Of a DNA stretch of 64,000 bases, positions 1 to 9,269 are shown in pieces. Source of the DNA: Fischerella sp. PCC 9605 (GTDB lineage Bacteria > Cyanobacteriota > Cyanobacteriia > Cyanobacteriales > Nostocaceae). Location: the NCBI RefSeq assembly GCF_000517105.1, contig NZ_KI912151.1, forward strand, positions 1,000,125 to 1,064,124, read 5' to 3'. The translations under genes were made by a program, and so were the position numbers. Position 1 is the first letter of the stretch, and each line of letters opens with the position of its first letter. Under the pieces are notes generated by a model. That model saw nothing but the letters and a program-made list of their open reading frames with translations, searched no databases and was not told the origin of the DNA.

Positions 1-3000
1 CTTCTCGGCTTTGCTTTTGATCGAAATCAAAAACGCTAGCTGAGATGGCAATTACTATCACTTCTTTAAGTTCTGGTAACATCCTGAGGCGACGGGTGGC
101 TTCAAAGCCGTCCATCACGTTCATGACCAAATCCATAAAAATTACATCTGGCTTAAATTCAAGTGCTTTTTTAATACCATCTAAGCCATCTGTTGCTTCT
201 GTGACTTCAAAACCTAAAGGCTGTAGTAGATTAATCAAGACAGAACGATTTGCCCATTTATCGTCTACCACCAAAACTTTTCGTTTAGAACCAACAAAAC
301 TAATAATGTTGCATTCATTGACGCTCTTAGCATTAGTTTGTTGAAAACCCTTGGGTAAATCCAAATCTAGCCAAAAAATGCTCCCTTTACCTAAAGTACT
401 CTTTACCTTGAGTTCGCCGCCCATCATTTGAGCTAATTGACGGCTAATTGCCAATCCCAATCCTGTACCTTCAGTCTTACGACTATCCTCACCCACTTGC
501 TTGAACGGCAAAAAGATTTCTTCTAATTGCTCCGGTGCAATGCCAATCCCTGTATCTTCGACTTGAAATCGAATTCTGTCATTTGTCATTTGTCCTACCC
601 TACGGGAAGCCGCCCGAAGGGCGTCTATGTCATTTGTCATTGGCTTAAAATCCTTTGACTTTTGACAATTGACTATTGACTCTTGACTAATAACATTCAC
701 TGTGAAAGTTATACTACCTTTTTCTGTAAATTTGACCGCATTGCTAAGTAAATTAATCAAAACCTGGCGCAATCGTTTTTCATCGGCTCGAATAACTCTT
801 GGCAGTGGAGATAGCGCTTTGTAAATTAACGAAATTCCTTTTTGTTCGGCGCGAATGCGGCAAATCTCAGCTATACTCTCAAGAAATTCTGGAAAATGAA
901 AATCTTTGAGATAAAGTTCCATTTTCCGAGCTTCAATTTTGGAGAGGTCTAAAATATCGTTAATTAATGTGAGTAAGTGTTCACCACATTGATAAATAAT
1001 GTTTACACCATTCTTTTGCTGTTCTGTTAAATTTTTGTCTTTCTGAAAGATTTGAGCGTAGCCCAAAATACCATTGAGCGGGGTACGAAGTTCATGACTC
1101 ATGTTAGCTAGGAATTCGCTCTTGGCACGGTTGGCGGCGGCGGCTGTTTCTTCGGCTCGTTGGCGATCGCGAATTTCCTGTTGTAATTGTAAATTCTTAT
1201 TTTGTAACTCCAGCGTTCGCTCTTGTACTTTTGCTGCCAGTGTCCGATTATATTCCTCCAAATCATGATAAAGACGGGCATTTTCAATCGAGATTGCCGC
1301 TTGAGAAGATAAAAGTTGCAAAACTTCCAACCGCTCTGGCGTAAATGCCCCAGCGGTCAAGTTATTTTCTAAATAAAGAATGCCAACAAGCTTACCTTGA
1401 TTAACAATCGGCGTACATAAAATAGACTTGGGTTTGTGGTTAATGATATAGCTATCCGTCGTAAAAACTCCCTCACGGCTAGCGTCATTCAGTACGACAT
1501 TCTCATGAGTTCGACGTACATAATTAATCACAGATATTGGTAGCTGCTGACTCGACTCTACAGGTGTCGATTCCTGCACGTTTATCTCATCTTGCCCAAA
1601 ACTTCCTGAAGCTTCTATGAATAAATTCCCTGCTTTTTCTAATATTAAAAATCCTGTTTCTGCACCAGCATTTTCAATCACAATTTGCATCAATTTAGCT
1701 AGCAACTTGTCCAAAACAATTTCGCCAGAAAGAGCTTGAGAGGCTTTCATCACTGTGGCTAAATCAAAAACTATGGAACTATTTGCAGTCATAGAGCTAA
1801 TTGTCCTATTCATCTCTATATCTTGGCTTTTTCGCTCCGATATCCGAGAGAAAATATGAGAATATCTTGCTTCCAAATCTCTAACTTTTGCAATTGCTCC
1901 CCAGCGAATATATCCATAGTAAGCATCAGTTAGATAGGTCTGAGCAACCTTTTCTCTACTACGCTCAAAATAAAACTTTGCTGCCAGTTCATTTGCTAGC
2001 GCTTCTTCCTGGATGTATCCTTGCTCCCTAGCTCCTGCAATGGCTCGGTCATAACACTCCATTGCTTGCCAGTATTGACCTAATACTCGCGCTTTCTCTG
2101 CCTCCACAAGCTCATACTTATGCTGAAAATTCATGGGGGCATGATCTGCCCATTTTTGCATCTTTTCCTGATTATTCGTCACTTTGCTCAGGAGTTGTTC
2201 TTGTTGTGAGGGTGATGCTGATGGATATATAGCGAGTTGTGCTAAAGAATCGTAGAAATGGAACACTTGGACAACAAGGAAAGCTTTCACACCATCTAAA
2301 TATTGTTCGGCTTGAACTGCATTTTCTAATGCTTGATGGTATTCTTCAAATAGATAACAAAGAATAAGTTTGTTTAAATAAAAATAATGAAGTCCAGTTC
2401 TGTCATTGGCTTTATTAAGCAGCGGTAATGACTTTTCCTCGTTGTATACTTCACCTAATAAACAGCACTGATTTTCAGAAGCTTCCAGCAAATTAAGGAC
2501 TGACTGTTGAAATATTTGATTCCAACTCAAAGCGTTTTCTTGCTTGAGTTGAGCAAGAGAATTACTGGTTGTTGCCATTTCTCGTTCAAGTCTTGTCAGT
2601 TCTTGACCGATGTAATATGAATATTGGCACTTTTGCATGGCAGCATAACCACCATATTCAAAGTGACCGTTTTCTAGTCCGCTTTGATATCCATCCTGTA
2701 AAAGTGGCAAAGTTTCTCTAGCATGAACTTTCCCATGCATCGTACATGCCCCTGCCACGAAGAATACACTTGTCTTAAGTTCTACAGCGTTGAACTGTTC
2801 CACAAGGCTTAAAGCCAACTGGCCAAATTTATAAGCCGACTCTATGTCCTGAACTATCCCGTTTAAAATGACACCGTAACAAACATAACCATAGGCTGAG
2901 AAAGGTGCATTACCATATTTGATAGATAAATTCACCTGTTCGCACACAACCAACGGAAATAGTGCAGGTGCAGCTTGATAGGTAGGAGAACCCATACTTG

Positions 3001-5809
3001 TGAGCATACGTATGGCTGCTAGCTTATCTACCTCTGTCATTAACGGTAGGTTAATCAAGTCTTCTATACTCTTCCCACTCAAATTTGTCGCTGTTTGAGT
3101 CAGTGTTTGCTGGATGTCCGAGACACTAGGCGACTCTGGTAACTTCACCCCCAGCAGTTCCAATGCTTGTAACCCAATCTCGATTGCTTGAAGTTGTTTG
3201 ACTTGCGCCATACAGGCTTGAATTTTTACCTCATAGACTTTCATTTTGTCGATAGAGGTTTTTGCCTGTTTCAGAACAACATTTGCCCATTTCTCCATCT
3301 GCTCAAAATTGCCGTTCAGGTACGCAGTTTCTACTGCTGACTCATAGAGTGCTAGTGTGAGTGCGTACTGATTCTGCCAGCTATTTGCTGCCAATAATCC
3401 CAAACCTACCTTTAGGTAGCGCATAGCAGACTCATACGCCGTAGCTGCTTTCGCTTTCTGACCTGCGATCAGATTGAGTTCAGCCAACTCATACTTTTCT
3501 AACTCTAAGGTGAGTAAGTCGGTACCATAATTCAGCTGATTGACCAAAGTAAAAATATTTTCTTTTCGTTCTTCTGGCGTAGTGTTTTGTAGTAACAACT
3601 GACCAATTTTGAGATGAGTTTCTTGTTTCTGTGAATCTGGAATGAGAGAATAAGCGGCTTGTTGCACGCGGTCATGTAGAAATTTGTATGAGATCGGGAA
3701 TTGAGAATTGGAAATTAGGTTAGGGTGATTCTTTCTTTCCCGTTCCCCTAACTCTATTTCCCATTCCCCAACAAGAGGAATTTTATAGTATTGGCTTAGA
3801 GGCAGAACCAGACCAGCCTGCAAAGATTCCCACAAATCTGCTGCTGTTTTTGACAAAGACTTTTGATTAACAATACTCAGAACATCTAGGGTAAATTTAT
3901 CCCCGATACAAGCAGCTAACTTTAAGACATTCTGCGTCTTCGGTGACAGCTTTTGAATCTGGTTGACCATTAATTCGACAACATTATCAGTGATATCAAT
4001 GTCTTTAAGCTGTTCGATATTCCACTGCCAGCAAGCTTCACTGAAATTAAATGACAATAAGTTTTCTTGATAAAGGGATTTAAGCAGCTGAGTTAAGAAG
4101 AAGGGATTTCCCTGAGTTTTATTAAACACTAACTCAGCTAGCGGCTGTGACTTTTCTTGGTCAGTGCGGAGAGTATCACTTACTAATTGATTAACATGAT
4201 AAATCTGCAAAGGCTGGAGGACAATATTGTTGACAACCGCACCAGATTTTTGAATTTCCTCTAACGTCAACATTAAAGGATGAGTTGCACTCACCTCGTT
4301 ATCTCTATATGCTCCAATTAGTAATAAATATTGGTTATTTGGGTCACTTATCAGCAGTTGAATTAATTTCAGGGAAGCTGAATCAACCCACTGTAAATCA
4401 TCTAAAAAAAGTACAAGTGGATGTTCAGGCTTGCAAAATACATGAATAAATTGCCGAAACACTCGATTAAATCGGTTTTGAGATTCAGTTGCTCCCAATT
4501 GAAGAACTGGTGGCTGAAGACCAATAATTCGTTCGACTTCAGGAATCACATCAATAATGATCTGACCGTTGGCACCGAGAGCTTCTAATAGTTTTGTTTT
4601 CCAAATTGCTATCTTGTCAGCACTTTCTGTTAATAACTGCTGCATCAATTCCTGAAAAGCTTGAATTAAAGAAGCATAAGGAATATTCCGCTTAAATTGG
4701 TCAAATTTACCAGAAATAAAATAACCCCTTTGGCGTACGATGGGTTTATGAACTTCATTCACCAAAGAAGATTTACCAATACCTGAGTAACCACTTACTA
4801 ACATCATTTCTACTCCCCTTAATCCTCCTTTAGTAAGGAGGGACATAGGGGGGTTTGCCACTCGCTCAAAAGCATCCATCAAGATAGCAACTTCTTTTTC
4901 GCGACCATAAAGTTTTTGCGGAATGATAAATTGGCTGTATAAATCAAGTTGACCAACACTGAAATATTCAATATTTACAGTCGCTTGTAGTATTCGTAGA
5001 CATTCTTCTAAGTCAGCTTTTAGTCCCAAAGCACTTTGATATCTTTCCTCAGCAGTTTTGGCTAATAATTTCATGACAATATCAGAAACTGCTTGGGGAA
5101 TTTTTGAGTATATTTCTTTGGGTGATATCGGTGTTTTAGCAATGTGGCAATGAACTAATTCCAAAGGGTCGGTAGCTTGAAAAGGTAACTGTCCCGTTAG
5201 CATTTCATAGAAGGTGACACCTAAGGAATAAAAATCAGTTCTATAGTCAATAGAGCGATTCATCCTTCCAGTTTGTTCTGGTGACATGTAGGCGAGGGTG
5301 CCTTCAAGCAAATTGGGATTACTAACAGTTTGATTTTCTCTTGACAGGTGGGATGAAATGCTAAAATCTATAATTTTAACTTGACCTGTTTTTACGTTGA
5401 TGAATATATTTTGGGGTTTAATATCTTTATGAATAAGGTTGTTTTTATGTAATTGAGCAAGCGTTTCAGACAATTGAATCGCAATTTGCAAAAAATTGCT
5501 TAATTCAAAATTTTGTGCAGTAATAAAATTTCTTAGAGGCTCTCCCCCAAAATCTGACAAGATCAGCGCCAGACCATTTTGATAGCTTTCTAAAGCTAGG
5601 GGTTTAACAATTCCTTCTATCTCTAAGGATTGGAGAATTTTATATTCGTGTCTTAATTGAGCGAGCTGTTCTATAGTAGGATACTCAGTTTTGAGAGTTT
5701 TAATAATTACCGAAGTTTGCTCTGACTCCTTAAAAGCACGGTAAACACAAGTAGTAGTACCGTCATAAAGGACTTTGATGAGATTGTAACCAGCAATAGT
5801 GAGACTCAT
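1..5809 (-). CDS. Giant hybrid sensor: Ser/Thr kinase - AAA ATPase - GAF - histidine kinase - receiver (3' end outside window)
   Basis: The frame is open from the ATG at 5809 to the window edge, giving 1936 residues with no stop. Domains in order: protein kinase (residues ~1-270, catalytic HKD with D129, then DFS in place of DFG); AAA/NACHT-like ATPase (Walker A GYSGIGKSS, K346); a long helical, probably TPR-like region (~700-1300); GAF (~1350-1500); a short coiled coil; HisKA with SHELRTP (H1572); HATPase_c with N-box and the EDTGIGI and GTGLGLAI motifs; and a receiver whose phospho-acceptor is D1893 (FMDLVM). This architecture is well known in filamentous cyanobacteria, where such proteins act in cytoplasmic signalling; the ligand is unknown. 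Three in-frame repeat-derived inserts (residues ~319-333, ~680-706, ~1707-1745) are listed separately. The protein continues beyond the receiver, so its last domain is not visible. Confidence 0.95.
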   Translation of the reverse strand, partial: MSLTIAGYNLIKVLYDGTTTCVYRAFKESEQTSVIIKTLKTEYPTIEQLAQLRHEYKILQSLEIEGIVKPLALESYQNGLALILSDFGGEPLRNFITAQNFELSNFLQIAIQLSETLAQLHKNNLIHKDIKPQNIFINVKTGQVKIIDFSISSHLSRENQTVSNPNLLEGTLAYMSPEQTGRMNRSIDYRTDFYSLGVTFYEMLTGQLPFQATDPLELVHCHIAKTPISPKEIYSKIPQAVSDIVMKLLAKTAEERYQSALGLKADLEECLRILQATVNIEYFSVGQLDLYSQFIIPQKLYGREKEVAILMDAFERVANPPMSLLTKGGLRGVEMMLVSGYSGIGKSSLVNEVHKPIVRQRGYFISGKFDQFKRNIPYASLIQAFQELMQQLLTESADKIAIWKTKLLEALGANGQIIIDVIPEVERIIGLQPPVLQLGATESQNRFNRVFRQFIHVFCKPEHPLVLFLDDLQWVDSASLKLIQLLISDPNNQYLLLIGAYRDNEVSATHPLMLTLEEIQKSGAVVNNIVLQPLQIYHVNQLVSDTLRTDQEKSQPLAELVFNKTQGNPFFLTQLLKSLYQENLLSFNFSEACWQWNIEQLKDIDITDNVVELMVNQIQKLSPKTQNVLKLAACIGDKFTLDVLSIVNQKSLSKTAADLWESLQAGLVLPLSQYYKIPLVGEWEIELGERERKNHPNLISNSQFPISYKFLHDRVQQAAYSLIPDSQKQETHLKIGQLLLQNTTPEERKENIFTLVNQLNYGTDLLTLELEKYELAELNLIAGQKAKAATAYESAMRYLKVGLGLLAANSWQNQYALTLALYESAVETAYLNGNFEQMEKWANVVLKQAKTSIDKMKVYEVKIQACMAQVKQLQAIEIGLQALELLGVKLPESPSVSDIQQTLTQTATNLSGKSIEDLINLPLMTEVDKLAAIRMLTSMGSPTYQAAPALFPLVVCEQVNLSIKYGNAPFSAYGYVCYGVILNGIVQDIESAYKFGQLALSLVEQFNAVELKTSVFFVAGACTMHGKVHARETLPLLQDGYQSGLENGHFEYGGYAAMQKCQYSYYIGQELTRLEREMATTSNSLAQLKQENALSWNQIFQQSVLNLLEASENQCCLLGEVYNEEKSLPLLNKANDRTGLHYFYLNKLILCYLFEEYHQALENAVQAEQYLDGVKAFLVVQVFHFYDSLAQLAIYPSASPSQQEQLLSKVTNNQEKMQKWADHAPMNFQHKYELVEAEKARVLGQYWQAMECYDRAIAGAREQGYIQEEALANELAAKFYFERSREKVAQTYLTDAYYGYIRWGAIAKVRDLEARYSHIFSRISERKSQDIEMNRTISSMTANSSIVFDLATVMKASQALSGEIVLDKLLAKLMQIVIENAGAETGFLILEKAGNLFIEASGSFGQDEINVQESTPVESSQQLPISVINYVRRTHENVVLNDASREGVFTTDSYIINHKPKSILCTPIVNQGKLVGILYLENNLTAGAFTPERLEVLQLLSSQAAISIENARLYHDLEEYNRTLAAKVQERTLELQNKNLQLQQEIRDRQRAEETAAAANRAKSEFLANMSHELRTPLNGILGYAQIFQKDKNLTEQQKNGVNIIYQCGEHLLTLINDILDLSKIEARKMELYLKDFHFPEFLESIAEICRIRAEQKGISLIYKALSPLPRVIRADEKRLRQVLINLLSNAVKFTEKGSITFTVNVISQESIVNCQKSKDFKPMTNDIDALRAASRRVGQMTNDRIRFQVEDTGIGIAPEQLEEIFLPFKQVGEDSRKTEGTGLGLAISRQLAQMMGGELKVKSTLGKGSIFWLDLDLPKGFQQTNAKSVNECNIISFVGSKRKVLVVDDKWANRSVLINLLQPLGFEVTEATDGLDGIKKALEFKPDVIFMDLVMNVMDGFEATRRLRMLPELKEVIVIAISASVFDFDQKQSRE
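575..691 (-). repeat. In-frame repeat insert in HATPase domain of hybrid kinase
   Basis: About 39 codons separate a beta strand (GSITFTVNV) from the next conserved segment (IRFQVEDTGIGI). The DNA holds heptads of the TTGACTA/TTGACTC type, two TCATTTGTCATT blocks, and between them a 30-base unit containing GGGAAGCCGCCCGAAGGGCG. A close relative of that unit is intergenic at 37398-37436. The reading frame is kept. Confidence 0.75.
3692..3772 (-). repeat. In-frame repeat insert upstream of the YKFLHDRVQQAAY block
   Basis: About 27 codons (residues ~680-706) made from GGGAATTGAGAATTGG-like and CCCCATTCCC-like heptad sequence, the same families seen between genes. It lies just before the conserved YKFLHDR motif of this ATPase family. 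No stop is introduced. Confidence 0.65.
4811..4855 (-). repeat. In-frame hairpin repeat insert beside the Walker A motif
   Basis: Residues ~319-333 (NPPMSLLTKGGLRGV) are encoded by a CCTCCTTTAGTAAGGAGG hairpin followed by ACATAGGGGGGTTT, a typical cyanobacterial dispersed repeat. It sits between DAFERVA and EMMLVSGYSGIGKSS, which are normally almost adjacent in this family. Confidence 0.65.
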
Positions 5810-6167
5810 TGTTGTCTTCTTGTTCGTGTGAAGTAAGCAGGCACTCAGCTAATAGGTTTCATATCAATGCTAAGTTCTGCTCCTGTTTGACTTCGGGAAT
5901 ATCATCAATTGTTGGCATATGCCTTGATGATCCAAGTAATTAGTTAATTGAAAGTAAAGTTATTTAATTAAAATTTATTCGTAGTGGTGAGACCGGGCTA
6001 AAATATAGCAAAAAATTTTTTGTGGTGCAGGCATTTTCATCGGACGGGCGAGACGCCCATCCCACAAGAAATCATAATGCACCAAATTAGTCCGATTACA
6101 CCAGTAGCTAGTAGGGTGCGTTAGTAAAGTAACGCACCCTACGAATCTGGCTATCTTCTGCCTTTAT
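5810..6167. other. Intergenic region, no gene seen
   Basis: AT-rich leader of the hybrid kinase (5810-5990), then dispersed-repeat sequence containing GGGCGAGACGCCCATCCCA near 6045 and the palindrome at 6111-6142. No ORF with coding character was seen. Confidence 0.6.
6111..6142. repeat. Perfect 13-bp inverted repeat
   Basis: GTAGGGTGCGTTA, a 6-base loop (gtaaag), then the exact reverse complement. It lies 25 bases beyond the stop of the DUF99 gene, so it may also act as its terminator, although there is no clear T run. Confidence 0.8.
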
Positions 6168-6752
6168 TCAAGCCTGTCGCCCACTCTCCCCTTTGACAAC
6201 CGCAGCTGCAATCAGGTGGGCAAGGCGCAGCGCCTCCGGGACATGCCCGCAGTCTGTCAGACGCTTAAGTACTTGAGCGCTTACCTTGGGATCGGCTCCA
6301 CAAACCTGAAAGTAAAAAGGTGGATACTCGTAGATAGGGCCAGCTTGGCGTAAAATTTCTAATCGTCGTTCCGGTTGCGGCAGCCTTTGCATAGCGTACT
6401 CAATGGCACTTAACTTTGGTTGGCGTCGCATTACAGTAATACAAGGACGCTCTAATCGCTGTGCTAGCAACGGTAAGTTAATTACATTAAACCCCCCCAG
6501 AGAAATGCCATCGAGTAGCACCACATGCAACTGTGGTAGAAATTTGCCGCCAAGGAGTAACTGACAAAGAATGTCTGTAGCATCCCAGCCATCTGGCTGT
6601 ATCTCGCCCCAAACCATCCCTTCAAACCGAGTATTTGCACAGACAACCCCTGCCACTCCAACTGGATGACCAGAACGGCGAATAAAGGGGGCATCATCAA
6701 AACCAATAGCGCGAATCGTGCGGCGATTTTGCAGCAATACTTCTAGTTCCAT
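6168..6752 (-). CDS. DUF99 / endonuclease dU family protein
   Basis: 194 residues. It carries the DUF99 (UPF0215) marks: RAIGFDDAPF near the N-terminus and VLLDGISLGGFNVINL in the middle. The family is structurally related to endonuclease V, and archaeal members are described as deoxyuridine-directed endonucleases. The role in cyanobacteria is not established, so activity here is inferred from family only. It is encoded alone, divergent from CP12 with a gap of about 215 bases. The ATG at 6752 gives the full family length. The C-terminal helix (EALRLAHLIAAAVVKGES) is typical. There is no signal peptide or membrane segment. Confidence 0.82.
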   Translation of the reverse strand: MELEVLLQNRRTIRAIGFDDAPFIRRSGHPVGVAGVVCANTRFEGMVWGEIQPDGWDATDILCQLLLGGKFLPQLHVVLLDGISLGGFNVINLPLLAQRLERPCITVMRRQPKLSAIEYAMQRLPQPERRLEILRQAGPIYEYPPFYFQVCGADPKVSAQVLKRLTDCGHVPEALRLAHLIAAAVVKGESGRQA

Positions 6753-6966
6753 TGCAGGTGGTTGGACTGAGGCTTGAGATTTATATTGAAATTTTGTACT
6801 TAGACATCAAAATGTTTGTTTAATGCCATGATTTAGGTGTGATCGCTTGTTTATATAAGTACGTACCTGGTAATTAGCATACAGAAATTACGGTTTATCC
6901 CACTGTATATTGATGTAGCACCTATCTAAATTGAAGGTGTGAGTTCCATATATCTCAACATTGCAG

Positions 6967-7218
6967 ATGAAAACTTTGACCGAACAAAATGTGGCTACAA
7001 AACTCGAACAAGCCATTACTGAAGCTATCACAGAAGCGCGTGAAACTTGTCAAACCAATGGCAGTAACTCTAGTGCGTGTGCTGTAGCGTGGGATATTGT
7101 TGAAGAGTTGCAAGCCGAAAAATGTCACCGCCACCAGGCAATCAAAACCAAAACTTATCTGGAAACCTACTGTCAGGAAAACCCAGGGGCAGATGAGTGT
7201 CGAATTTACGATGTATAG
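6967..7218 (+). CDS. cp12: Calvin cycle regulator CP12
   Basis: 83 residues from the ATG at 6967; a TTG six bases upstream is in frame but less likely. CP12 is a disordered redox protein that binds GAPDH and phosphoribulokinase in the dark, shutting down the Calvin cycle. Visible marks: an N-terminal cysteine pair (CQTNGSNSSAC), the core AWDIVEEL, and the C-terminal pair CQENPGADEC followed by RIYDV, which contacts the GAPDH active site. An additional cysteine lies in AEKCHRH. It is not near other Calvin-cycle genes. No Shine-Dalgarno sequence is evident upstream. Confidence 0.95.
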   Translation: MKTLTEQNVATKLEQAITEAITEARETCQTNGSNSSACAVAWDIVEELQAEKCHRHQAIKTKTYLETYCQENPGADECRIYDV

Positions 7219-7285
7219 TCCCTGGCTGTGTCAAGAACTGATACCAAGTTGCGTTCAGATATAACAATTATTACCCTCTCCCCCT

Positions 7286-7310
7286 CCCCTCTCCCGATTT
7301 GGGAGAGGGG
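7286..7310. repeat. Inverted repeat CCCCTCTCCC / GGGAGAGGGG
   Basis: A perfect 10-bp stem with a 5-base loop (gattt), 67 bases after the CP12 stop. It is a common dispersed repeat type and may serve as the cp12 terminator, but no T run follows. Confidence 0.7.
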
Positions 7311-7485
7311 TGCCGACAGGCGGGGTGAGGGAAGTACTATCTTTGACTGCAACTTAGTATGAACGGTTAAGATATAACTAGCGCAACGCGGCAAAAATGA
7401 AGCTCAAAAGCCTAGTAAATAAGCTTTGCAGCCTCCAGCATCACTGCCTGATTGCACTAGTCTAAAAGCCAGGAGTCTGCTGACC

Positions 7486-8829
7486 ATGAAGGTGCCTCTT
7501 GATATTAAATGGATACTTGCCCAGTTTCCTGCGCTTACGCAAGAAATTAACGATCAACCCGTAATTTTCTTTGATGGGCCAGGAGGCACCCAAGTGCCTG
7601 GATCGGTAATAGATGCGATCGCCGATTATCTGGTCAGGTCAAATGCCAATGCCCACGGGTATTTTGCCACAAGTGCGCGCACAGATGCGTTGATTGACTC
7701 TGCTCGTGTAGCAATGGCCGATTTTCTGGGGTGTGACGCTGGTGAGGTGGTCTTCGGTGCTAACATGACCACACTCACTTTCGCCTTGAGTCGAGCCATT
7801 GGTCACGAACTCCAGCCAGGCGATGAAATTATTGTGACGCGGCTCGATCATGATGCGAATGTTTCCCCCTGGTGTGCGTTAGCCGAACGAGGCGCAATCA
7901 TCCGCTTTGTCGATATTAATACGGAAGACTGCACACTGGACTTGAGTGACCTAGAACGACAAATTAATCAGCGCACGCGCTTGGTGGCAATTGGGTATGC
8001 TTCCAATGCTGTGGGTACGATTAATGACGTAGCTGCGATAGTGCGTCTTGCCCATGCAGTTGGTGCTTTAGTATTTGTCGATGCAGTCCACTATGCACCC
8101 CACGCCCCAATTAATGTGCGATCGCTAGACTGCGACTTTCTCACCTGTTCAGCATACAAATTTTTCGGCCCCCATGTCGGTATTCTCTACGGCAAGCGCG
8201 AACATTTAGCACGTCTGAGTCCTTACAAAGTGCGACCTGCCTCAGACGAAGTACCATCCCGCTGGGAAACTGGCACTCAAAACCATGAAGGTTTGGCGGG
8301 GGTGGTGGCAGCGATTAACTATTTAGCAAAACTCGGTTGCCATGTCTCACCCTCAGTTGAAAGCGAGTTGCTTTCTTCTCTCCTAGAAGCTGACACGGGA
8401 AAATGGGAAGCATTCCGGTGTCCTCCCAGTCATTCAGCCTCTTATCGGAGTCGGCGTGCTGCGATAGTAACCGCAATGACAGCCATCCAACAATACGAAA
8501 AAGAACTGAGCAAACAGTTGATTTCTGGTCTTTTAGAGATTCCTGGCTTAAGTCTATATGGTATTACTAACCCAGAACGCTTTGCTTGGCGGACACCAAC
8601 CGTTGCAATCACAATTGCTGGACATACTCCTCACAGCATTGCTAAGGCATTGGGCGATCGCGGTATTTTTACCTGGCATGGCAATTTCTATGCGATCAAT
8701 CTCACTGAAAGGTTAGGAGTCGAAGCTAGTGGCGGTCTATTGCGGATTGGACTAGTACATTACAACACGGTGGCTGAGATTGGGCGACTGTTGCAAGCTT
8801 TGCATGAGATAGCGGCGCTACCAAAGTAA
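7486..8829 (+). CDS. Cysteine desulfurase-like class V aminotransferase
   Basis: 447 residues from the ATG at 7486, which has AGGAG ten bases upstream; an in-frame TTG at 7426 lacks such a site. This is a fold-type I PLP enzyme of the VC1184-like branch of the NifS/SufS superfamily. Marks: FFDGPGGTQVP near the start, FVDAVHYAPH (aspartate contacting the PLP ring), and SAYKFFGPH with the Schiff-base lysine. Enzymes of this branch are predicted to abstract sulfur or selenium from amino acids; the substrate is unproven. About 40 residues between LAKLGCHV and SRRAAIV look like an extra segment relative to the compact family core. No other Fe-S assembly genes lie nearby. Confidence 0.87.
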   Translation: MKVPLDIKWILAQFPALTQEINDQPVIFFDGPGGTQVPGSVIDAIADYLVRSNANAHGYFATSARTDALIDSARVAMADFLGCDAGEVVFGANMTTLTFALSRAIGHELQPGDEIIVTRLDHDANVSPWCALAERGAIIRFVDINTEDCTLDLSDLERQINQRTRLVAIGYASNAVGTINDVAAIVRLAHAVGALVFVDAVHYAPHAPINVRSLDCDFLTCSAYKFFGPHVGILYGKREHLARLSPYKVRPASDEVPSRWETGTQNHEGLAGVVAAINYLAKLGCHVSPSVESELLSSLLEADTGKWEAFRCPPSHSASYRSRRAAIVTAMTAIQQYEKELSKQLISGLLEIPGLSLYGITNPERFAWRTPTVAITIAGHTPHSIAKALGDRGIFTWHGNFYAINLTERLGVEASGGLLRIGLVHYNTVAEIGRLLQALHEIAALPK

Positions 8830-9269
8830 GCAAGGTAAGTCTATGGATTAGCCCTTTAAATTTTCTTTGTGTCTTGGTGCCTTTGTGGTGAAAAAATAAA
8901 TTTTCTTTAACCACCAAGACACTAAGGCACGAAGTTGAATCAGGAAAAACCAGGCAATGAAAGCAGATTTTTCACCCACCTTGAAAGGGCTGGTCTATAG
9001 ATTTATCTCCACAGTGATTTAATCAAGATTTGGCGGCTAATATTTTCAGGAATTCACGTTTGACAAAAAACGCCAAATATGCATTGCTATAATTTAATCA
9101 TAGACTTCCGGTAACTGGAAACTTGTTTTAAAAACCTTCCTCGGGATTGGTTCTCCAAAACGTCGTTTTGTTTTTTTGTTAAATTTTATACTTTTGATAA
9201 ATAAGTAATTCTTGCTTATGGGAGTTTCTTTGGCATATAGGAATTTCCATAGAGGGGGAGAGCATAATT
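8830..9269. other. Intergenic region with hairpin repeat and promoter area
   Basis: Holds one copy of the dispersed hairpin repeat (8861-8934) and about 330 bases of AT-rich leader for the VOC gene. A good ribosome-binding site, GGGGGAG, lies at about 9254-9260. No small ORF is convincing. Confidence 0.6.
8861..8934. repeat. Dispersed hairpin repeat, copy 1
   Basis: Left arm TTTGTGTCTTGGTGCCTTTG TGGT, right arm ACCACCAAGACACTAAGGCA C, separated by an AT-rich core (GAAAAAATAAATTTTCTTTA). The copy at 42557-42630 shares arms and core. Further copies with different cores lie at 14333-14403 and 39813-39873. Confidence 0.8.
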
